In this document: piece by piece, positions 7,577-16,250 of the stretch | Numbering within the stretch: the first letter of the stretch is position 1 | How the letters are laid out: every line of letters starts with the position of its first letter | From: Bacteroidota bacterium | GTDB lineage: Bacteria > Bacteroidota > Ignavibacteria > Ignavibacteriales > Melioribacteraceae | Assembly: GCA_023453125.1 (NCBI GenBank) | Contig: JAEXUB010000154.1 | Location: forward strand, 1-35,621 | Direction of reading: 5' to 3' | Length of the DNA stretch: 35,621 nt | Made by a program: the position numbers and the translations under genes | The notes under the pieces: model-generated | Database searches by the model: none | Told to the model about the DNA's origin: nothing | The model's input: the letters and a program-made list of their open reading frames with translations, nothing else

Positions 7577-9070
7577 ATGCCTTCTTCCAAAAAGTATAAA
7601 ATACTCTTTGTTACTTCGGAAGTTTTACCATTTATGAAAACCGGCGGATTGGCCGACGTTTCGTCAGCATTGACGCAGAAACTGACTGAAATGGGGCATC
7701 AGGTCAGAATTGTTGTTCCAAAGTATGGTTCCATCGATGAAAGAAAATACAAGATTCACGAGGTTGTAAGGTTAAAGGACCTAAAAACCAGTATAGGAGA
7801 TAAAGAGGTTACATTTTCTCTCCGATCCTCTTTCCTTGTCGGTTCAAAGGCACGTGTTCAGATTTATTTCCTGGATAATATGGAATACTTTGTTTCGAGA
7901 CACAGCCTTTATGACGATCCTCTAACCGGAGAAGAATTTAAGGACAACGACGAACGCTTTATTCTCCTTAACAAGTCAATTTTTGAATTAATTCAGAAGC
8001 TTGGCTGGATTCCGGATATTATTCATGTTAACGATTGGCAATGTTCATTAATACCGGCTTATTTAAAAACTGTTTATAAGAACAATGAACTATTCCAGTC
8101 AATAAAGACAATCCTGACAATTCATAATATTGTATATCAGGGGGTTTTCCCGAAATCGACATTTGCAAAGACAGGGCTTCCCGATCAGTTAGCCTCTGAA
8201 AAAGGTATTATGCAGGGGACCAAAGTGAATTTCCTTAAGGCGGGAATTCAATACGCGGATATTATCAATACTGTTAGTACCACCTACGCCAAAGAAATTG
8301 TTAATGAAAAAGAGCTCGGATACGGGCTGCACGACTTGTTGTTAAAAAGGAAAAAAGATATTTACGGCATTATCAACGGAATAGATGAAACAGTCTGGAA
8401 TCCTGAAAAGGATAAGCTGATAGCAAAAAACTATTCAGCAAAGAATATTTCGGATAAACTGGAAAATAAAAAAGCACTTTGCGAGAATTTTGATATTTCG
8501 GCGGATGAAAATGTACCGGTTATCGGAATCATTTCTAAGTTGACCGAACCGAAAGGTTTTGACCTTCTGCAGAAGGCATTCCCTGAAATTGCCAAGATGA
8601 ACGTTAGAGTTATACTTCTTGGAACAGGGGAAAGGAAATACCAGAAATATTTTGAGGATTATGCTGCAAAGCATCCCGATAAACTTTCCTGCTTTATTGG
8701 ATACGATGAAAAGCTTGCTCATTTAATTGAAGCCGGTTCCGATATGCTTCTTATACCATCAAAGACAGAACCCTGCGGTCTGAACCAGATGTACAGCCTT
8801 GTCTATGGCACAGTGCCGATTGTACATAAAACAGGCGGCCTGGCAGATACGGTCACTAATTTTACCGAGAAGAATCAGGAAGGGAATGGATTTGTATTTG
8901 ATAAATACGATCCTAAAGAATTGGTAAAAGAAATTAAAAGAGCGGTTGAATTGTTCGGACGCGATAAGGCTATGTGGGCGAAACTCGTTAAAAACGGTAT
9001 GAAATCGACTTTCTCATGGGCCGATTCCACTAAGCACTATTGCGAATTATACAAAAAACTTGCCGATTAG
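7577..9070 (+). CDS. glgA: Glycogen synthase (ADP-glucose type, GT5)
   Basis: GlgA extends alpha-1,4-glucan chains from ADP-glucose in the cytoplasm. The 497-residue protein begins with the GT5 pattern: KILFVTSEVLPFMKTGGLADV contains the KTGGL ADP-glucose loop. HNIVYQG, NTVSTTYAKE and GIINGIDETVWNP follow. The C-terminal Rossmann domain holds SKTEPCGLNQMYSLVYGT, where the Glu is the conserved donor-binding residue, and VHKTGGLADTV. An AAGGA ribosome site precedes the ATG. The next gene, a HAD phosphatase, starts 7 bases after the stop. Other glycogen genes are not in the window. Confidence 0.96.
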   Translation: MPSSKKYKILFVTSEVLPFMKTGGLADVSSALTQKLTEMGHQVRIVVPKYGSIDERKYKIHEVVRLKDLKTSIGDKEVTFSLRSSFLVGSKARVQIYFLDNMEYFVSRHSLYDDPLTGEEFKDNDERFILLNKSIFELIQKLGWIPDIIHVNDWQCSLIPAYLKTVYKNNELFQSIKTILTIHNIVYQGVFPKSTFAKTGLPDQLASEKGIMQGTKVNFLKAGIQYADIINTVSTTYAKEIVNEKELGYGLHDLLLKRKKDIYGIINGIDETVWNPEKDKLIAKNYSAKNISDKLENKKALCENFDISADENVPVIGIISKLTEPKGFDLLQKAFPEIAKMNVRVILLGTGERKYQKYFEDYAAKHPDKLSCFIGYDEKLAHLIEAGSDMLLIPSKTEPCGLNQMYSLVYGTVPIVHKTGGLADTVTNFTEKNQEGNGFVFDKYDPKELVKEIKRAVELFGRDKAMWAKLVKNGMKSTFSWADSTKHYCELYKKLAD

Positions 9071-9076
9071 TTAAAA

Positions 9077-9652
9077 ATGCTAAAACCTGCTGTTTTTTTG
9101 GATAGGGACGGCACTATCAATCTTGATCCCGGCTATTTAGGCGATCCCGATAAAGTTGAAATTTATCCCTTCGTTAAGGAAGGAATCCGGAAACTTAAAT
9201 CCACTTTCGGTTTTACAATAGTTGTAGTTTCAAACCAGTCGGGAATTGCCCGCGGACTATTGACCGATGAACAGGTAGTTGCCGTAAATGAAAAAATTAA
9301 TGAGTTGTTAGGGGAAGAATCAAAAGTCGATTTTTTCTATTATTGCCGGTTCCACCCCGAATTTAGTTCTGAAAAAGAATGTGAATGCCGGAAACCCTCT
9401 CCGAATATGATCTTTCAGGCCGCCGAAGATATCGGCCTTGACCTGAAACGTTCCTATATCATTGGGGATAAATCGGTAGATGTTGAAGCGGGATTTAATG
9501 CGGGCATTAAAACGGTTCTTCTGTTAAATACAATAAAGGCACAGGAATTGGATGAAATGACCTCACGCGGGTTTAAGCCCGATTTTACAGCATCGGATTT
9601 TAATGAAGCTTCAAATTTTATTTTAAATGATTATAATGGAGAAAAGTTTTGA
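9077..9652 (+). CDS. gmhB: D-glycero-D-manno-heptose 1,7-bisphosphate phosphatase-like HAD enzyme
   Basis: A 191-residue HAD-IIIA phosphatase of the GmhB/histidinol-phosphatase group. GmhB removes the C7 phosphate of heptose bisphosphate in making ADP-heptose for lipopolysaccharide. Seen: motif I FLDRDGT with Asp9 (nucleophile) and Asp11, motif II VVVSNQSG, a zinc loop with one Cys-x-x-His and a later Cys-x-Cys-Arg-Lys-Pro, and motif IV IIGDKSVDVEAGFNAG. The zinc loop reads C-x-x-H rather than the C-x-H of E. coli GmhB. No other heptose gene is adjacent, so histidinol phosphatase activity cannot be excluded from sequence alone. It ends in a TTGA overlap with the next gene. Confidence 0.8.
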   Translation: MLKPAVFLDRDGTINLDPGYLGDPDKVEIYPFVKEGIRKLKSTFGFTIVVVSNQSGIARGLLTDEQVVAVNEKINELLGEESKVDFFYYCRFHPEFSSEKECECRKPSPNMIFQAAEDIGLDLKRSYIIGDKSVDVEAGFNAGIKTVLLLNTIKAQELDEMTSRGFKPDFTASDFNEASNFILNDYNGEKF

Positions 9653-10875
9653 AAATCTGGAAAGCGTTAATTTTACTCTCGGCCGCTTTTTTATCCGCCT
9701 GTAACGATACCCCAAATTCTTTCGGCGATGAATTCATTCCAAGTGAAGACAGATACAAATTCCAGCAGACTGAAAATAATTCCATAGCTGACAGCAATTA
9801 TTATCAGGAACTTACCCCTTCAACAGTTTCACTTGGCGAGGCGGTTGTACTGGGTAAAAAAGGGGATTTGGAATCTACTGTACTGATGCGTTTTCCCCTC
9901 ACTGCCCCCGATTCCATAAAGTCTATGATGCAGGACGGTTCAATTACTATTACCAATACCTGGGTTAAAATGAATAGCCTTTATTACATTGGTGACAAAA
10001 ACGGGACTTTCGACTTTACAGGGCATAGACTAAATAATGAAACAAATTTTGACAATATAAAACCGTCAACGTTCCCTTCCGTTACGTATGACCAGAACGA
10101 TATAATTGTCCCCGGAAGCAAAGTACTTACTGATACTACTTTGACATTTAAATTGAATACAAATCTTGTTAAAGACTGGATTAAAGTGCAGTACGATTCA
10201 CTGAATACGCCTCGTAATTACGGTATTATACTTAAACCAACAACAAATAGTGCCAAGCTGATAAGTTTTCTCGGATACGAAACGACTTTCGGTACGGCTA
10301 CTGCAGTATTCTTTGAATTTGAAAAGAGGAATTCAACTGGTTTGGTTTACAAAGACACACTTTCTGCATTTGCTACAAAGGATACCTATTACGCTACTCA
10401 GCCGGTACCTGCCCAGACAGACCAGTACATTGTAATACAGGGGGGTTTTGCCCACAGAAACAAAATTAAATTTAATCTCCCACAGCTCCCTACAAATGCT
10501 GTAATGAATCAGGCAATTCTGGAAATCTATTATGATTCATTAAAATCTGTTACCGGAACTGCATATGATCCCGATTTTGGTAATTTCGGTACAATGCTCA
10601 ATATAGGCTATATAACCGACCCGGTTAAATTATCTATTGATTCTCTTACTGTGCAGTTCTTAAGCCGCCAGACAGCCCCTTACAGAGGTAAGTTTTCGGG
10701 AGATATTACTGCATACGCCCAGAAGTGGATAAATGAAGGGAAGAACAACGGACTGCTTATTACAGTAAACGGCGAAGCGTATGATTTGTCCAGACTTTAC
10801 TTCTACGGCACAAATTATCAGGTTGCATCCCTAAGACCAAAATTGAAAATAACTTATTCTATCAGAAATAATTAA
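9649..10875 (+). CDS. Lipoprotein with two jelly-roll-like halves (DNRLRE-type)
   Basis: A 408-residue predicted lipoprotein. The start is TTG, inside the TTGA overlap with the preceding stop, with GGAGAAAAG as ribosome site. The signal peptide ends in the lipobox LSAC with Cys18. The mature part appears to hold two related beta-rich halves, about residues 55-215 and 235-405. In each half a segment like ITNTWVKMNSLYYIGD or MNQAILEIYYDSLKSV is followed by a segment on amphipathic transverse structure (NLVKDWIK / DITAYAQKWINEG) and a closing hydrophobic strand (YGIILKP / NGLLITV). This layout resembles DNRLRE-type modules of surface proteins. It is coupled by a TAATG overlap to an outer-membrane protein gene, suggesting they act together. 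No function is assigned. Confidence 0.8.
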   Translation: MKIWKALILLSAAFLSACNDTPNSFGDEFIPSEDRYKFQQTENNSIADSNYYQELTPSTVSLGEAVVLGKKGDLESTVLMRFPLTAPDSIKSMMQDGSITITNTWVKMNSLYYIGDKNGTFDFTGHRLNNETNFDNIKPSTFPSVTYDQNDIIVPGSKVLTDTTLTFKLNTNLVKDWIKVQYDSLNTPRNYGIILKPTTNSAKLISFLGYETTFGTATAVFFEFEKRNSTGLVYKDTLSAFATKDTYYATQPVPAQTDQYIVIQGGFAHRNKIKFNLPQLPTNAVMNQAILEIYYDSLKSVTGTAYDPDFGNFGTMLNIGYITDPVKLSIDSLTVQFLSRQTAPYRGKFSGDITAYAQKWINEGKNNGLLITVNGEAYDLSRLYFYGTNYQVASLRPKLKITYSIRNN

Positions 10876-12119
10876 TGAAAATGAGAGCTATTAAAAGTTT
10901 TATACTGTTAGTTACATTAGCCTCCACTTTATGGGCAGACGGCGGTTCACTCTATACCAGAAAAGGGATTGGGGATTTATACTTTGCCATGAATGCCAGA
11001 AGATTTGCGATGGGCGGGGGAGGCCTTGCTCTAAATAACGTAACCGATATTTCAAACCTCAATCCTGCAGGATGGAATGCAATTAGGAAAACCCGTTTCG
11101 AAATTGGAGCCTATTATAATGGGATGCAGCTCGAAAACAGTTCTTCCTCTATGAAATACTCTCATTCCAATATTACCGGTTTCTCATTTGCAGTGCCGAT
11201 TGATACTCTAAGCGGTGTTGTGTTAACTTCAGGGCTTGTTCCTTATTCAAAAGTTTCTTATGAAGTTATTACTACTGCAACGGATCCGCTAGTTGGCAAT
11301 TTTACTACTTCCTACGAAGGAAACGGGGGATTGAATACCATTTATTTCGGCCTTTCTGCTAAATTGCCTCTCGATTTTACTCTCGGCGCCGCATTTGAAT
11401 ATTATTTCGGCAAAATTGAGTATAATGCCAAAATTACAATTGAAAACACCATCTATAAAGGGGGTATTTTCAAGAATCAGAATAATTTTAAGGGAACCGG
11501 TATTAATCTTGGTTTAATTTCCCCGGATCTTTCAAAAATTTTCGGTTCAAAAGATATTACCGATTTAAGGCTGGCGGCAACATTTAACTACAATTTCAGC
11601 ATGAGCAGGGACTCATCTGAAATATCGGGCAATACGGATAGTACCTTCGTATCCTCTTCCGTTATGCAGGATGTAAGTATGCCATCAAGACTCGGATTTG
11701 GCGCCGCTGTAAAACTGTTTAACAGATATCAGCTTGTTGCCGATTATTTTACTCAGCCTTTTGCAGATATGTCAATAAACAATAGAAAGCTTCCTACTTA
11801 CAAAAATCTTAACAGATTCAGTGTAGGTTTCGAATATACTCATCCATCGCCTGACAGAGACTCATTCTGGGATAAAATTGCACTTAGGCTCGGTTTTAGT
11901 TATGAAGAGACTCAATACCTTATAAATTCAGTTTCCCTTACACAGTACGGCTTTTCCGCAGGATTTTCTATACCCCTTGGAGGACAGAATTCCGTGGACA
12001 TAGCATTCCAGACAGGGAAAAGAGGGACTACCGACAACAGCCTGATAAAAGAGACTTTTTATATGCTTAATGTAGGTTTCTCACTTGGAGAGCTCTGGTT
12101 TATTCCGTTAGACAGATAG
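10875..12119 (+). CDS. Outer membrane beta-barrel protein, OmpP1/FadL- or PorV-like
   Basis: A 414-residue protein with a Sec signal peptide (cleavage likely after LWA, residue 22). Next comes a segment typical of Bacteroidota OmpP1/FadL/PorV-like barrels: RRFAMGGGGLALNNVTDISNLNPAGW. The rest alternates short amphipathic strands and turns, for example FSFAVPIDTLSGVVLTSGLVPYSKVSYEV and, later, RLGFGAAVKLFNRYQLVADYF. Its ATG overlaps the stop of the preceding lipoprotein gene (TAATG). In this lineage related proteins serve as hydrophobic-compound channels or as helpers of type IX secretion. Which of these applies here cannot be told from sequence. A terminator follows. Confidence 0.8.
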   Translation: MKMRAIKSFILLVTLASTLWADGGSLYTRKGIGDLYFAMNARRFAMGGGGLALNNVTDISNLNPAGWNAIRKTRFEIGAYYNGMQLENSSSSMKYSHSNITGFSFAVPIDTLSGVVLTSGLVPYSKVSYEVITTATDPLVGNFTTSYEGNGGLNTIYFGLSAKLPLDFTLGAAFEYYFGKIEYNAKITIENTIYKGGIFKNQNNFKGTGINLGLISPDLSKIFGSKDITDLRLAATFNYNFSMSRDSSEISGNTDSTFVSSSVMQDVSMPSRLGFGAAVKLFNRYQLVADYFTQPFADMSINNRKLPTYKNLNRFSVGFEYTHPSPDRDSFWDKIALRLGFSYEETQYLINSVSLTQYGFSAGFSIPLGGQNSVDIAFQTGKRGTTDNSLIKETFYMLNVGFSLGELWFIPLDR

Positions 12120-12138
12120 ATAAATTCATTAAAAGTTT

Positions 12139-12181
12139 AAGCCGGTTCTGCGGAATATATTTCCACGGGGCCGGTTTTTTT
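12139..12181 (+). terminator. Intrinsic terminator after the outer-membrane protein gene
   Basis: A long hairpin, about 17 pairs with several G-U pairs and one C/A mismatch, has a 5-base loop (TATAT) at 12156-12160. It is followed directly by a run of seven T. It closes the glgA-to-outer-membrane-protein block. Confidence 0.85.
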
Positions 12182-12214
12182 GTTTTAGAGCCGGCTCTGA
12201 TGCATTTTAAGGGA

Positions 12215-12242
12215 TTGTAAAGGGATTTTAATTTGGTAAATA
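12215..12242 (+). promoter_or_regulatory. Candidate glyA promoter
   Basis: TTGTAA at 12215-12220 and TAAATA at 12237-12242 are 16 bases apart, just after the preceding terminator. Transcription would then begin near 12250 and leave an AT-rich leader of about 70 bases. I see no riboswitch-like conserved core in that leader. Confidence 0.35.
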
Positions 12243-12321
12243 TGAAATAACTTATTAGAATTATAAAGGTAAAAATTCGGTTTTAACTAAAAATAATTCA
12301 AAAACTAATATAAGATGAGAT

Positions 12322-13617
12322 ATGTTAAACTATTTGAAAAATGATGCCGAAGTTCTGGAAGTAGCTAAACTGGAACTTGGAAGACAGGAAAGTCACCTTG
12401 AGTTAATTGCCTCAGAAAATTTTGTTAGTATGGCTGTAATGGCAGCTGCCGGAAGTGTTTTAACGAATAAGTATGCCGAAGGGTATCCGGGAAAACGTTA
12501 TTACGGCGGATGCGAATATGTTGATATGGCTGAAGAACTTGCCAAAGACCGCCTTAGAAATCTTTTTGGAGCCGAATATGTTAATGTTCAGCCCCACAGC
12601 GGTTCGCAGGCCAATATGGCTGTATATATGACTTTATTGAAACCGGGCGATACGGTTCTTGGTTTAAGCCTTGACCACGGCGGACACCTTACACACGGTT
12701 CCCCTGTGAATTTTTCCGGTATTATTTATAGAGCTATCGGATATCCCTTAAATAAAGAAACCACTCTTCTTGATTACAATATTATTGAAGACCTGGCCAA
12801 GAAAGAAAAACCGAAAATGATTATTGCAGGTGCCAGCGCATATTCAAGGGACTGGGATTATGCAAAATTCAGAGAAATTGCGGATAAAGTAGGCGCCTTC
12901 CTTATGTGCGATATGGCTCATCCGGCAGGACTTATTGCAAAGGGATTTCTTACAAATCCTCTCCCATATTGCGACGTTGTTACTTCAACCACACATAAAA
13001 CCTTAAGAGGCCCAAGAGGAGGCATTATTCTTGTGGGTAAGGATAAGGAAAATCCTCTTGGTATTAAGACTCTCAAAGGGGACAGGCTTAAACTGATGTC
13101 GGAACTTTTTGACAGTACAGTAATGCCCGGCATCCAGGGAGGCCCATTAATGCACGTAATAATGGCCAAAGCAGTTGCTTTTAAAGAAGCTCTAAGCGAT
13201 AATTTTAAGGATTACGCATCTCAGGTTATTAAGAATGCTTCAACAATGGCAGATGAACTGATTAAAAACGGATTCAACATCATTTCCGGCGGTACTTCAA
13301 ACCACCTTATGCTAGTCGACCTTACAAATAAGAACATTACAGGTAAAAAAGCTGAAATTGCATTAGGTCTTGCAGGTATTACCGTAAATAAGAATATGGT
13401 TCCTTTCGATACAAAGAGTCCTTTCGTTACAAGCGGTATTAGAGTCGGCACCCCGGCTGTTACATCGCGCGGAATGAAAGAAGAGCAGATGAAACTAATT
13501 GCCGGTTTCATAAACAGGGCAATCAATAACAGCGAAAACGAAGCTGAATTAGGAAAAATTAAAGGGGAAGTAAAAGAACTTTGCTCCAAATTTCCTCTTT
13601 ACCCGGAATTAGCATAA
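12322..13617 (+). CDS. glyA: Serine hydroxymethyltransferase
   Basis: GlyA is a PLP enzyme that interconverts serine + THF and glycine + 5,10-methylene-THF, the main source of one-carbon units. At 431 residues it has normal bacterial length. Seen: LIASENFVS, the YAEGYPGKRYYGGCE segment, CDMAHPAGLI, and STTHKTLRGPRGG, where Lys226 is the Schiff-base lysine. MPGIQGGPLMHV and a C-terminal SGIRVGTPAVTSRGMKEEQM follow. It stands alone between two terminators, so it appears monocistronic. Elsewhere in the window folC and the formimino-THF enzymes use the same folate pool. Confidence 0.98.
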   Translation: MLNYLKNDAEVLEVAKLELGRQESHLELIASENFVSMAVMAAAGSVLTNKYAEGYPGKRYYGGCEYVDMAEELAKDRLRNLFGAEYVNVQPHSGSQANMAVYMTLLKPGDTVLGLSLDHGGHLTHGSPVNFSGIIYRAIGYPLNKETTLLDYNIIEDLAKKEKPKMIIAGASAYSRDWDYAKFREIADKVGAFLMCDMAHPAGLIAKGFLTNPLPYCDVVTSTTHKTLRGPRGGIILVGKDKENPLGIKTLKGDRLKLMSELFDSTVMPGIQGGPLMHVIMAKAVAFKEALSDNFKDYASQVIKNASTMADELIKNGFNIISGGTSNHLMLVDLTNKNITGKKAEIALGLAGITVNKNMVPFDTKSPFVTSGIRVGTPAVTSRGMKEEQMKLIAGFINRAINNSENEAELGKIKGEVKELCSKFPLYPELA

Positions 13618-13623
13618 ATTTAT

Positions 13624-13651
13624 AAGAAGGGCATCTGCCCTTCTTTTTTTT
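13624..13651 (+). terminator. Intrinsic terminator after glyA
   Basis: AAGAAGGGC pairs with GCCCTTCTT around a tetraloop (ATCT) and is followed by a run of T ending at 13651. It starts 7 bases after the glyA stop. tatC begins only 23 bases beyond the T-run. Confidence 0.9.
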
Positions 13652-13674
13652 AGATTACTCAATTTGGAATTCTT

Positions 13675-14403
13675 ATGGCAGACGAGAAACCTGAAAAAGA
13701 AATGACTTTCCTTGATCATCTTGATGAGCTTAGAGGCGCTATTGTAAAATCCCTTTACGGCATTATAGCCGGAACGGCCATTTCCTTTATTTTTGTCGAT
13801 TTTTTCGTAGATAAAGTTCTTCTTCTTCCGGCTAAAATTGCTCATTTCAATCTGCAGAACCTTAAACCGTTCGGACAGCTGATGATGTATTTTCAGGTTG
13901 CTCTTGTAGGGGGATTAATTTTGAGCCTCCCTGTAATAGTATATCAGTTATGGAGTTTTATTGCTCCGGCACTCCACCAGAACGAAAAAAGAAATATAAA
14001 ATGGATAGCATTCTTTACAACTTTGTGTTTTCTGGTTGGTACGGCATTCGGATATTTCCTTATGCTTCCGTTAACATTAAAATTTGCCGCCGGTTTCGGT
14101 TCGGCTACTATTGCAAACAATTTTGCCCTCGATGAGTATATATCGATTATTCTGAGCATTATATTAGCGGCAGGACTGGTATTTGAACTCCCGGTATTAT
14201 CATTTTTCTTTACAAAGATCGGGATAATAAATCATAAACTAATGCGCAAATATTGGCGCCATTCAATTGTTGCAATAATGATTCTTTCCGCGGTTTTATC
14301 CCCCGGAACAGACCCTCTTTCGCAATTATTACTTGCAATTCCTTTGGTTTTCTTGTATGAAATAAGTATTTTCGTTTCAAAAATTGCTAAAAGGAAGTCT
14401 TGA
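13675..14403 (+). CDS. tatC: Sec-independent translocase subunit TatC
   Basis: TatC is the membrane receptor of the twin-arginine export system, binding the signal peptides of folded substrates. The 242-residue protein has the cytoplasmic N-terminal signature MTFLDHLDELRGAIVKS and six hydrophobic spans, with VALVGGLILSLPVIVYQLWSF, the FELPV segment before the fifth span and LSPGTDPLSQLLLAIPL near the end, all conserved in the family. No tatA/tatB gene is adjacent, so the partner is encoded elsewhere. The stop shares the TTGA overlap with the next gene. tatC opens a run of eight co-directional genes. Confidence 0.95.
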   Translation: MADEKPEKEMTFLDHLDELRGAIVKSLYGIIAGTAISFIFVDFFVDKVLLLPAKIAHFNLQNLKPFGQLMMYFQVALVGGLILSLPVIVYQLWSFIAPALHQNEKRNIKWIAFFTTLCFLVGTAFGYFLMLPLTLKFAAGFGSATIANNFALDEYISIILSIILAAGLVFELPVLSFFFTKIGIINHKLMRKYWRHSIVAIMILSAVLSPGTDPLSQLLLAIPLVFLYEISIFVSKIAKRKS

Positions 14404-15380
14404 TTTCGAACAACCTATCTGAGCTTACCTTTCCTATAAAAGCCGAATTGGAACGGTTTAACGGGGAATTTAAAAATTCTATGAAATCCAAAGTCGGGCT
14501 TCTGGAACTGATTACCCGATTTATTCTCCATCAGAAAGGGAAAAAGGTACGTCCTATTCTCGTACTCCTTTCGGGCAAACTGGCAGGCGAAATAAATGAC
14601 CGCTCATACCGGGGGGCTATTCTGGTTGAACTGCTTCATACTGCTACTTTGGTTCACGATGATGTTGTTGATAATGCTGAAAAAAGAAGAGGGTTCCCTT
14701 CAATAAATGCAGTATTTAAAAACAAAGTTGCCGTCCTGATGGGAGATTACCTTCTTGCCCGCGGTCTAATGCTGGCAGTTGATGGAAATGATTTCGACTT
14801 TTTGAAGACAATTACCAATACGGTAAAAAGAATGTCGGAAGGGGAATTACTTCAGACGGGCAAAACAAGAAGGCTGAACATAGACGAACCGACCTATTAC
14901 AGGATAATTTCTGATAAGACCGCCTCTCTTTTATCAACCTGCTGCGAAGTAGGAGCACGAAGTGTTACAGACGATATGGCTAAAATAAATGCTTTAAGAG
15001 ATTTTGGCGAATATCTCGGAATAGCATTCCAGATACGGGATGACATTCTTGATTATGTAGGAAAAACATCAATTATCGGGAAACCCCTTGGCGGAGATAT
15101 AAAAGAAAAGAAAATCACTCTTCCCCTAATTTACGCCCTAAAAGAGAGTGAGAAAGGAGAAGCCAAGGGAATCATCAAGACTATTAAAAGCAATCCCAAT
15201 GACAGGCAAATTGATGAAATAATAAAATTTGTTGTTGATAAGAAAGGGATTGAGTATGCTGAAACTATGTCTATTAAATATTCTGAAAAAGCAAAAAAAT
15301 GTCTCTCAATATTTCCCGATTCGGATGTAAAAAAATCCCTATTGGGGCTTGTCGATTTTGTTGTAGAAAGAAAAAACTAA
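14400..15380 (+). CDS. Polyprenyl diphosphate synthase (trans-isoprenyl, long chain)
   Basis: A 326-residue trans-prenyltransferase that extends allylic diphosphates with isopentenyl diphosphate, most likely for the side chain of menaquinone or another quinone. Seen: GKKVRPILVLLSG, the first aspartate-rich motif in LVHDDVVDNAEKRRG, and the second in IAFQIRDDILDYVG. Chain length cannot be read safely: the residues ahead of the first motif (LLHTATLVHDD) suggest a long product of the IspB/HepT type. The start is TTG, overlapping the tatC stop, with AAGGAAG as ribosome site. prmC follows after 12 bases. Confidence 0.92.
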   Translation: MISNNLSELTFPIKAELERFNGEFKNSMKSKVGLLELITRFILHQKGKKVRPILVLLSGKLAGEINDRSYRGAILVELLHTATLVHDDVVDNAEKRRGFPSINAVFKNKVAVLMGDYLLARGLMLAVDGNDFDFLKTITNTVKRMSEGELLQTGKTRRLNIDEPTYYRIISDKTASLLSTCCEVGARSVTDDMAKINALRDFGEYLGIAFQIRDDILDYVGKTSIIGKPLGGDIKEKKITLPLIYALKESEKGEAKGIIKTIKSNPNDRQIDEIIKFVVDKKGIEYAETMSIKYSEKAKKCLSIFPDSDVKKSLLGLVDFVVERKN

Positions 15381-15392
15381 CCATTAATATTT

Positions 15393-16250
15393 ATGCTCAC
15401 AGTTCTCGAAGCAATCCGGCTTTCAACCGATTATCTTGATAAAAAAGGGATAGAATCTCCCAGAACAAACGCTGAACTTCTTTTGGCCTCTATTCTTAAT
15501 TGCGACCGGCTAAAGCTTTATATGTCCTTTGAAAGGCCGTTGTCTGAAATCGAGAAACAATCATACAGGGAACTGATTCAAAGAAGGGGAAAATTTGAAC
15601 CTCTGCAGTATATTACCGGGAAGACTGATTTCTACGGGGCCGAGTTCGACATCTCTCCTGATGTATTAATTCCGCGCCCCGAAACTGAATTTATAATTGA
15701 AGCTCTGGTAAGCCGGCTGGATAACGGAGCCCCCCTCAGAATTCTTGATATCGGATGCGGCAGCGGTGTAATTCCGGTTACTCTTGCTCGTTTCTTTAAA
15801 AACGCAGAAATAAAATCGATTGACATAAATCCCTCCGCTCTTCAATGCGCAAAAAAGAATGCTTCTAAAATGAATGTTGAAGAGATGATTACCTTTGAAC
15901 TGCTGGATATTCTCTCCCCCGAGGCTGAAAACTCCATTAATGGACACGATATTATTATATCCAATCCTCCTTACGTCTCTCAGAAAGAGTTCTCAAAACT
16001 TCAGGAAGAGATTGTAAAATATGAACCCCGCTTAGCAGTCACAGACGAAGGGGACGGCCTTACATTTTATAGAAGAATTTCTGCGCTGGCTTCGGCAAAA
16101 TTAAACAGCGGGGGAATGCTCGTCTTTGAAATGGGTATGGGGCAGTCCGAAGAGATAAAAAGAATGTTTGAACAGCATGGATTTTCGAACATTGAAATCA
16201 TTAAAGATCTTCAGAAAATTGACCGGATAATTTTAGGAAGGAAATTATGA
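15393..16250 (+). CDS. prmC: Release factor glutamine methyltransferase PrmC
   Basis: PrmC (HemK) methylates the Gln of the GGQ motif in release factors RF1 and RF2, improving termination. The 285-residue protein has the N-terminal helical domain (about 1-80), then a class I SAM fold. Seen: LQYITGKTDFYG, LIPRPETE, SAM loop ILDIGCGSGVIPVTLA, and the catalytic NPPY at residues 191-194, which marks N-methylation of a planar amide. The stop overlaps the start of dtd (ATGA). The ATG has no clear ribosome site, which is common in this lineage. Confidence 0.96.
   Translation: MLTVLEAIRLSTDYLDKKGIESPRTNAELLLASILNCDRLKLYMSFERPLSEIEKQSYRELIQRRGKFEPLQYITGKTDFYGAEFDISPDVLIPRPETEFIIEALVSRLDNGAPLRILDIGCGSGVIPVTLARFFKNAEIKSIDINPSALQCAKKNASKMNVEEMITFELLDILSPEAENSINGHDIIISNPPYVSQKEFSKLQEEIVKYEPRLAVTDEGDGLTFYRRISALASAKLNSGGMLVFEMGMGQSEEIKRMFEQHGFSNIEIIKDLQKIDRIILGRKL

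Noticed and set aside
12243..12321. Possible glycine or THF riboswitch ahead of glyA
   Set aside because: The leader is short and AT-rich, and lacks the conserved GG-rich cores and paired stems of these riboswitches.
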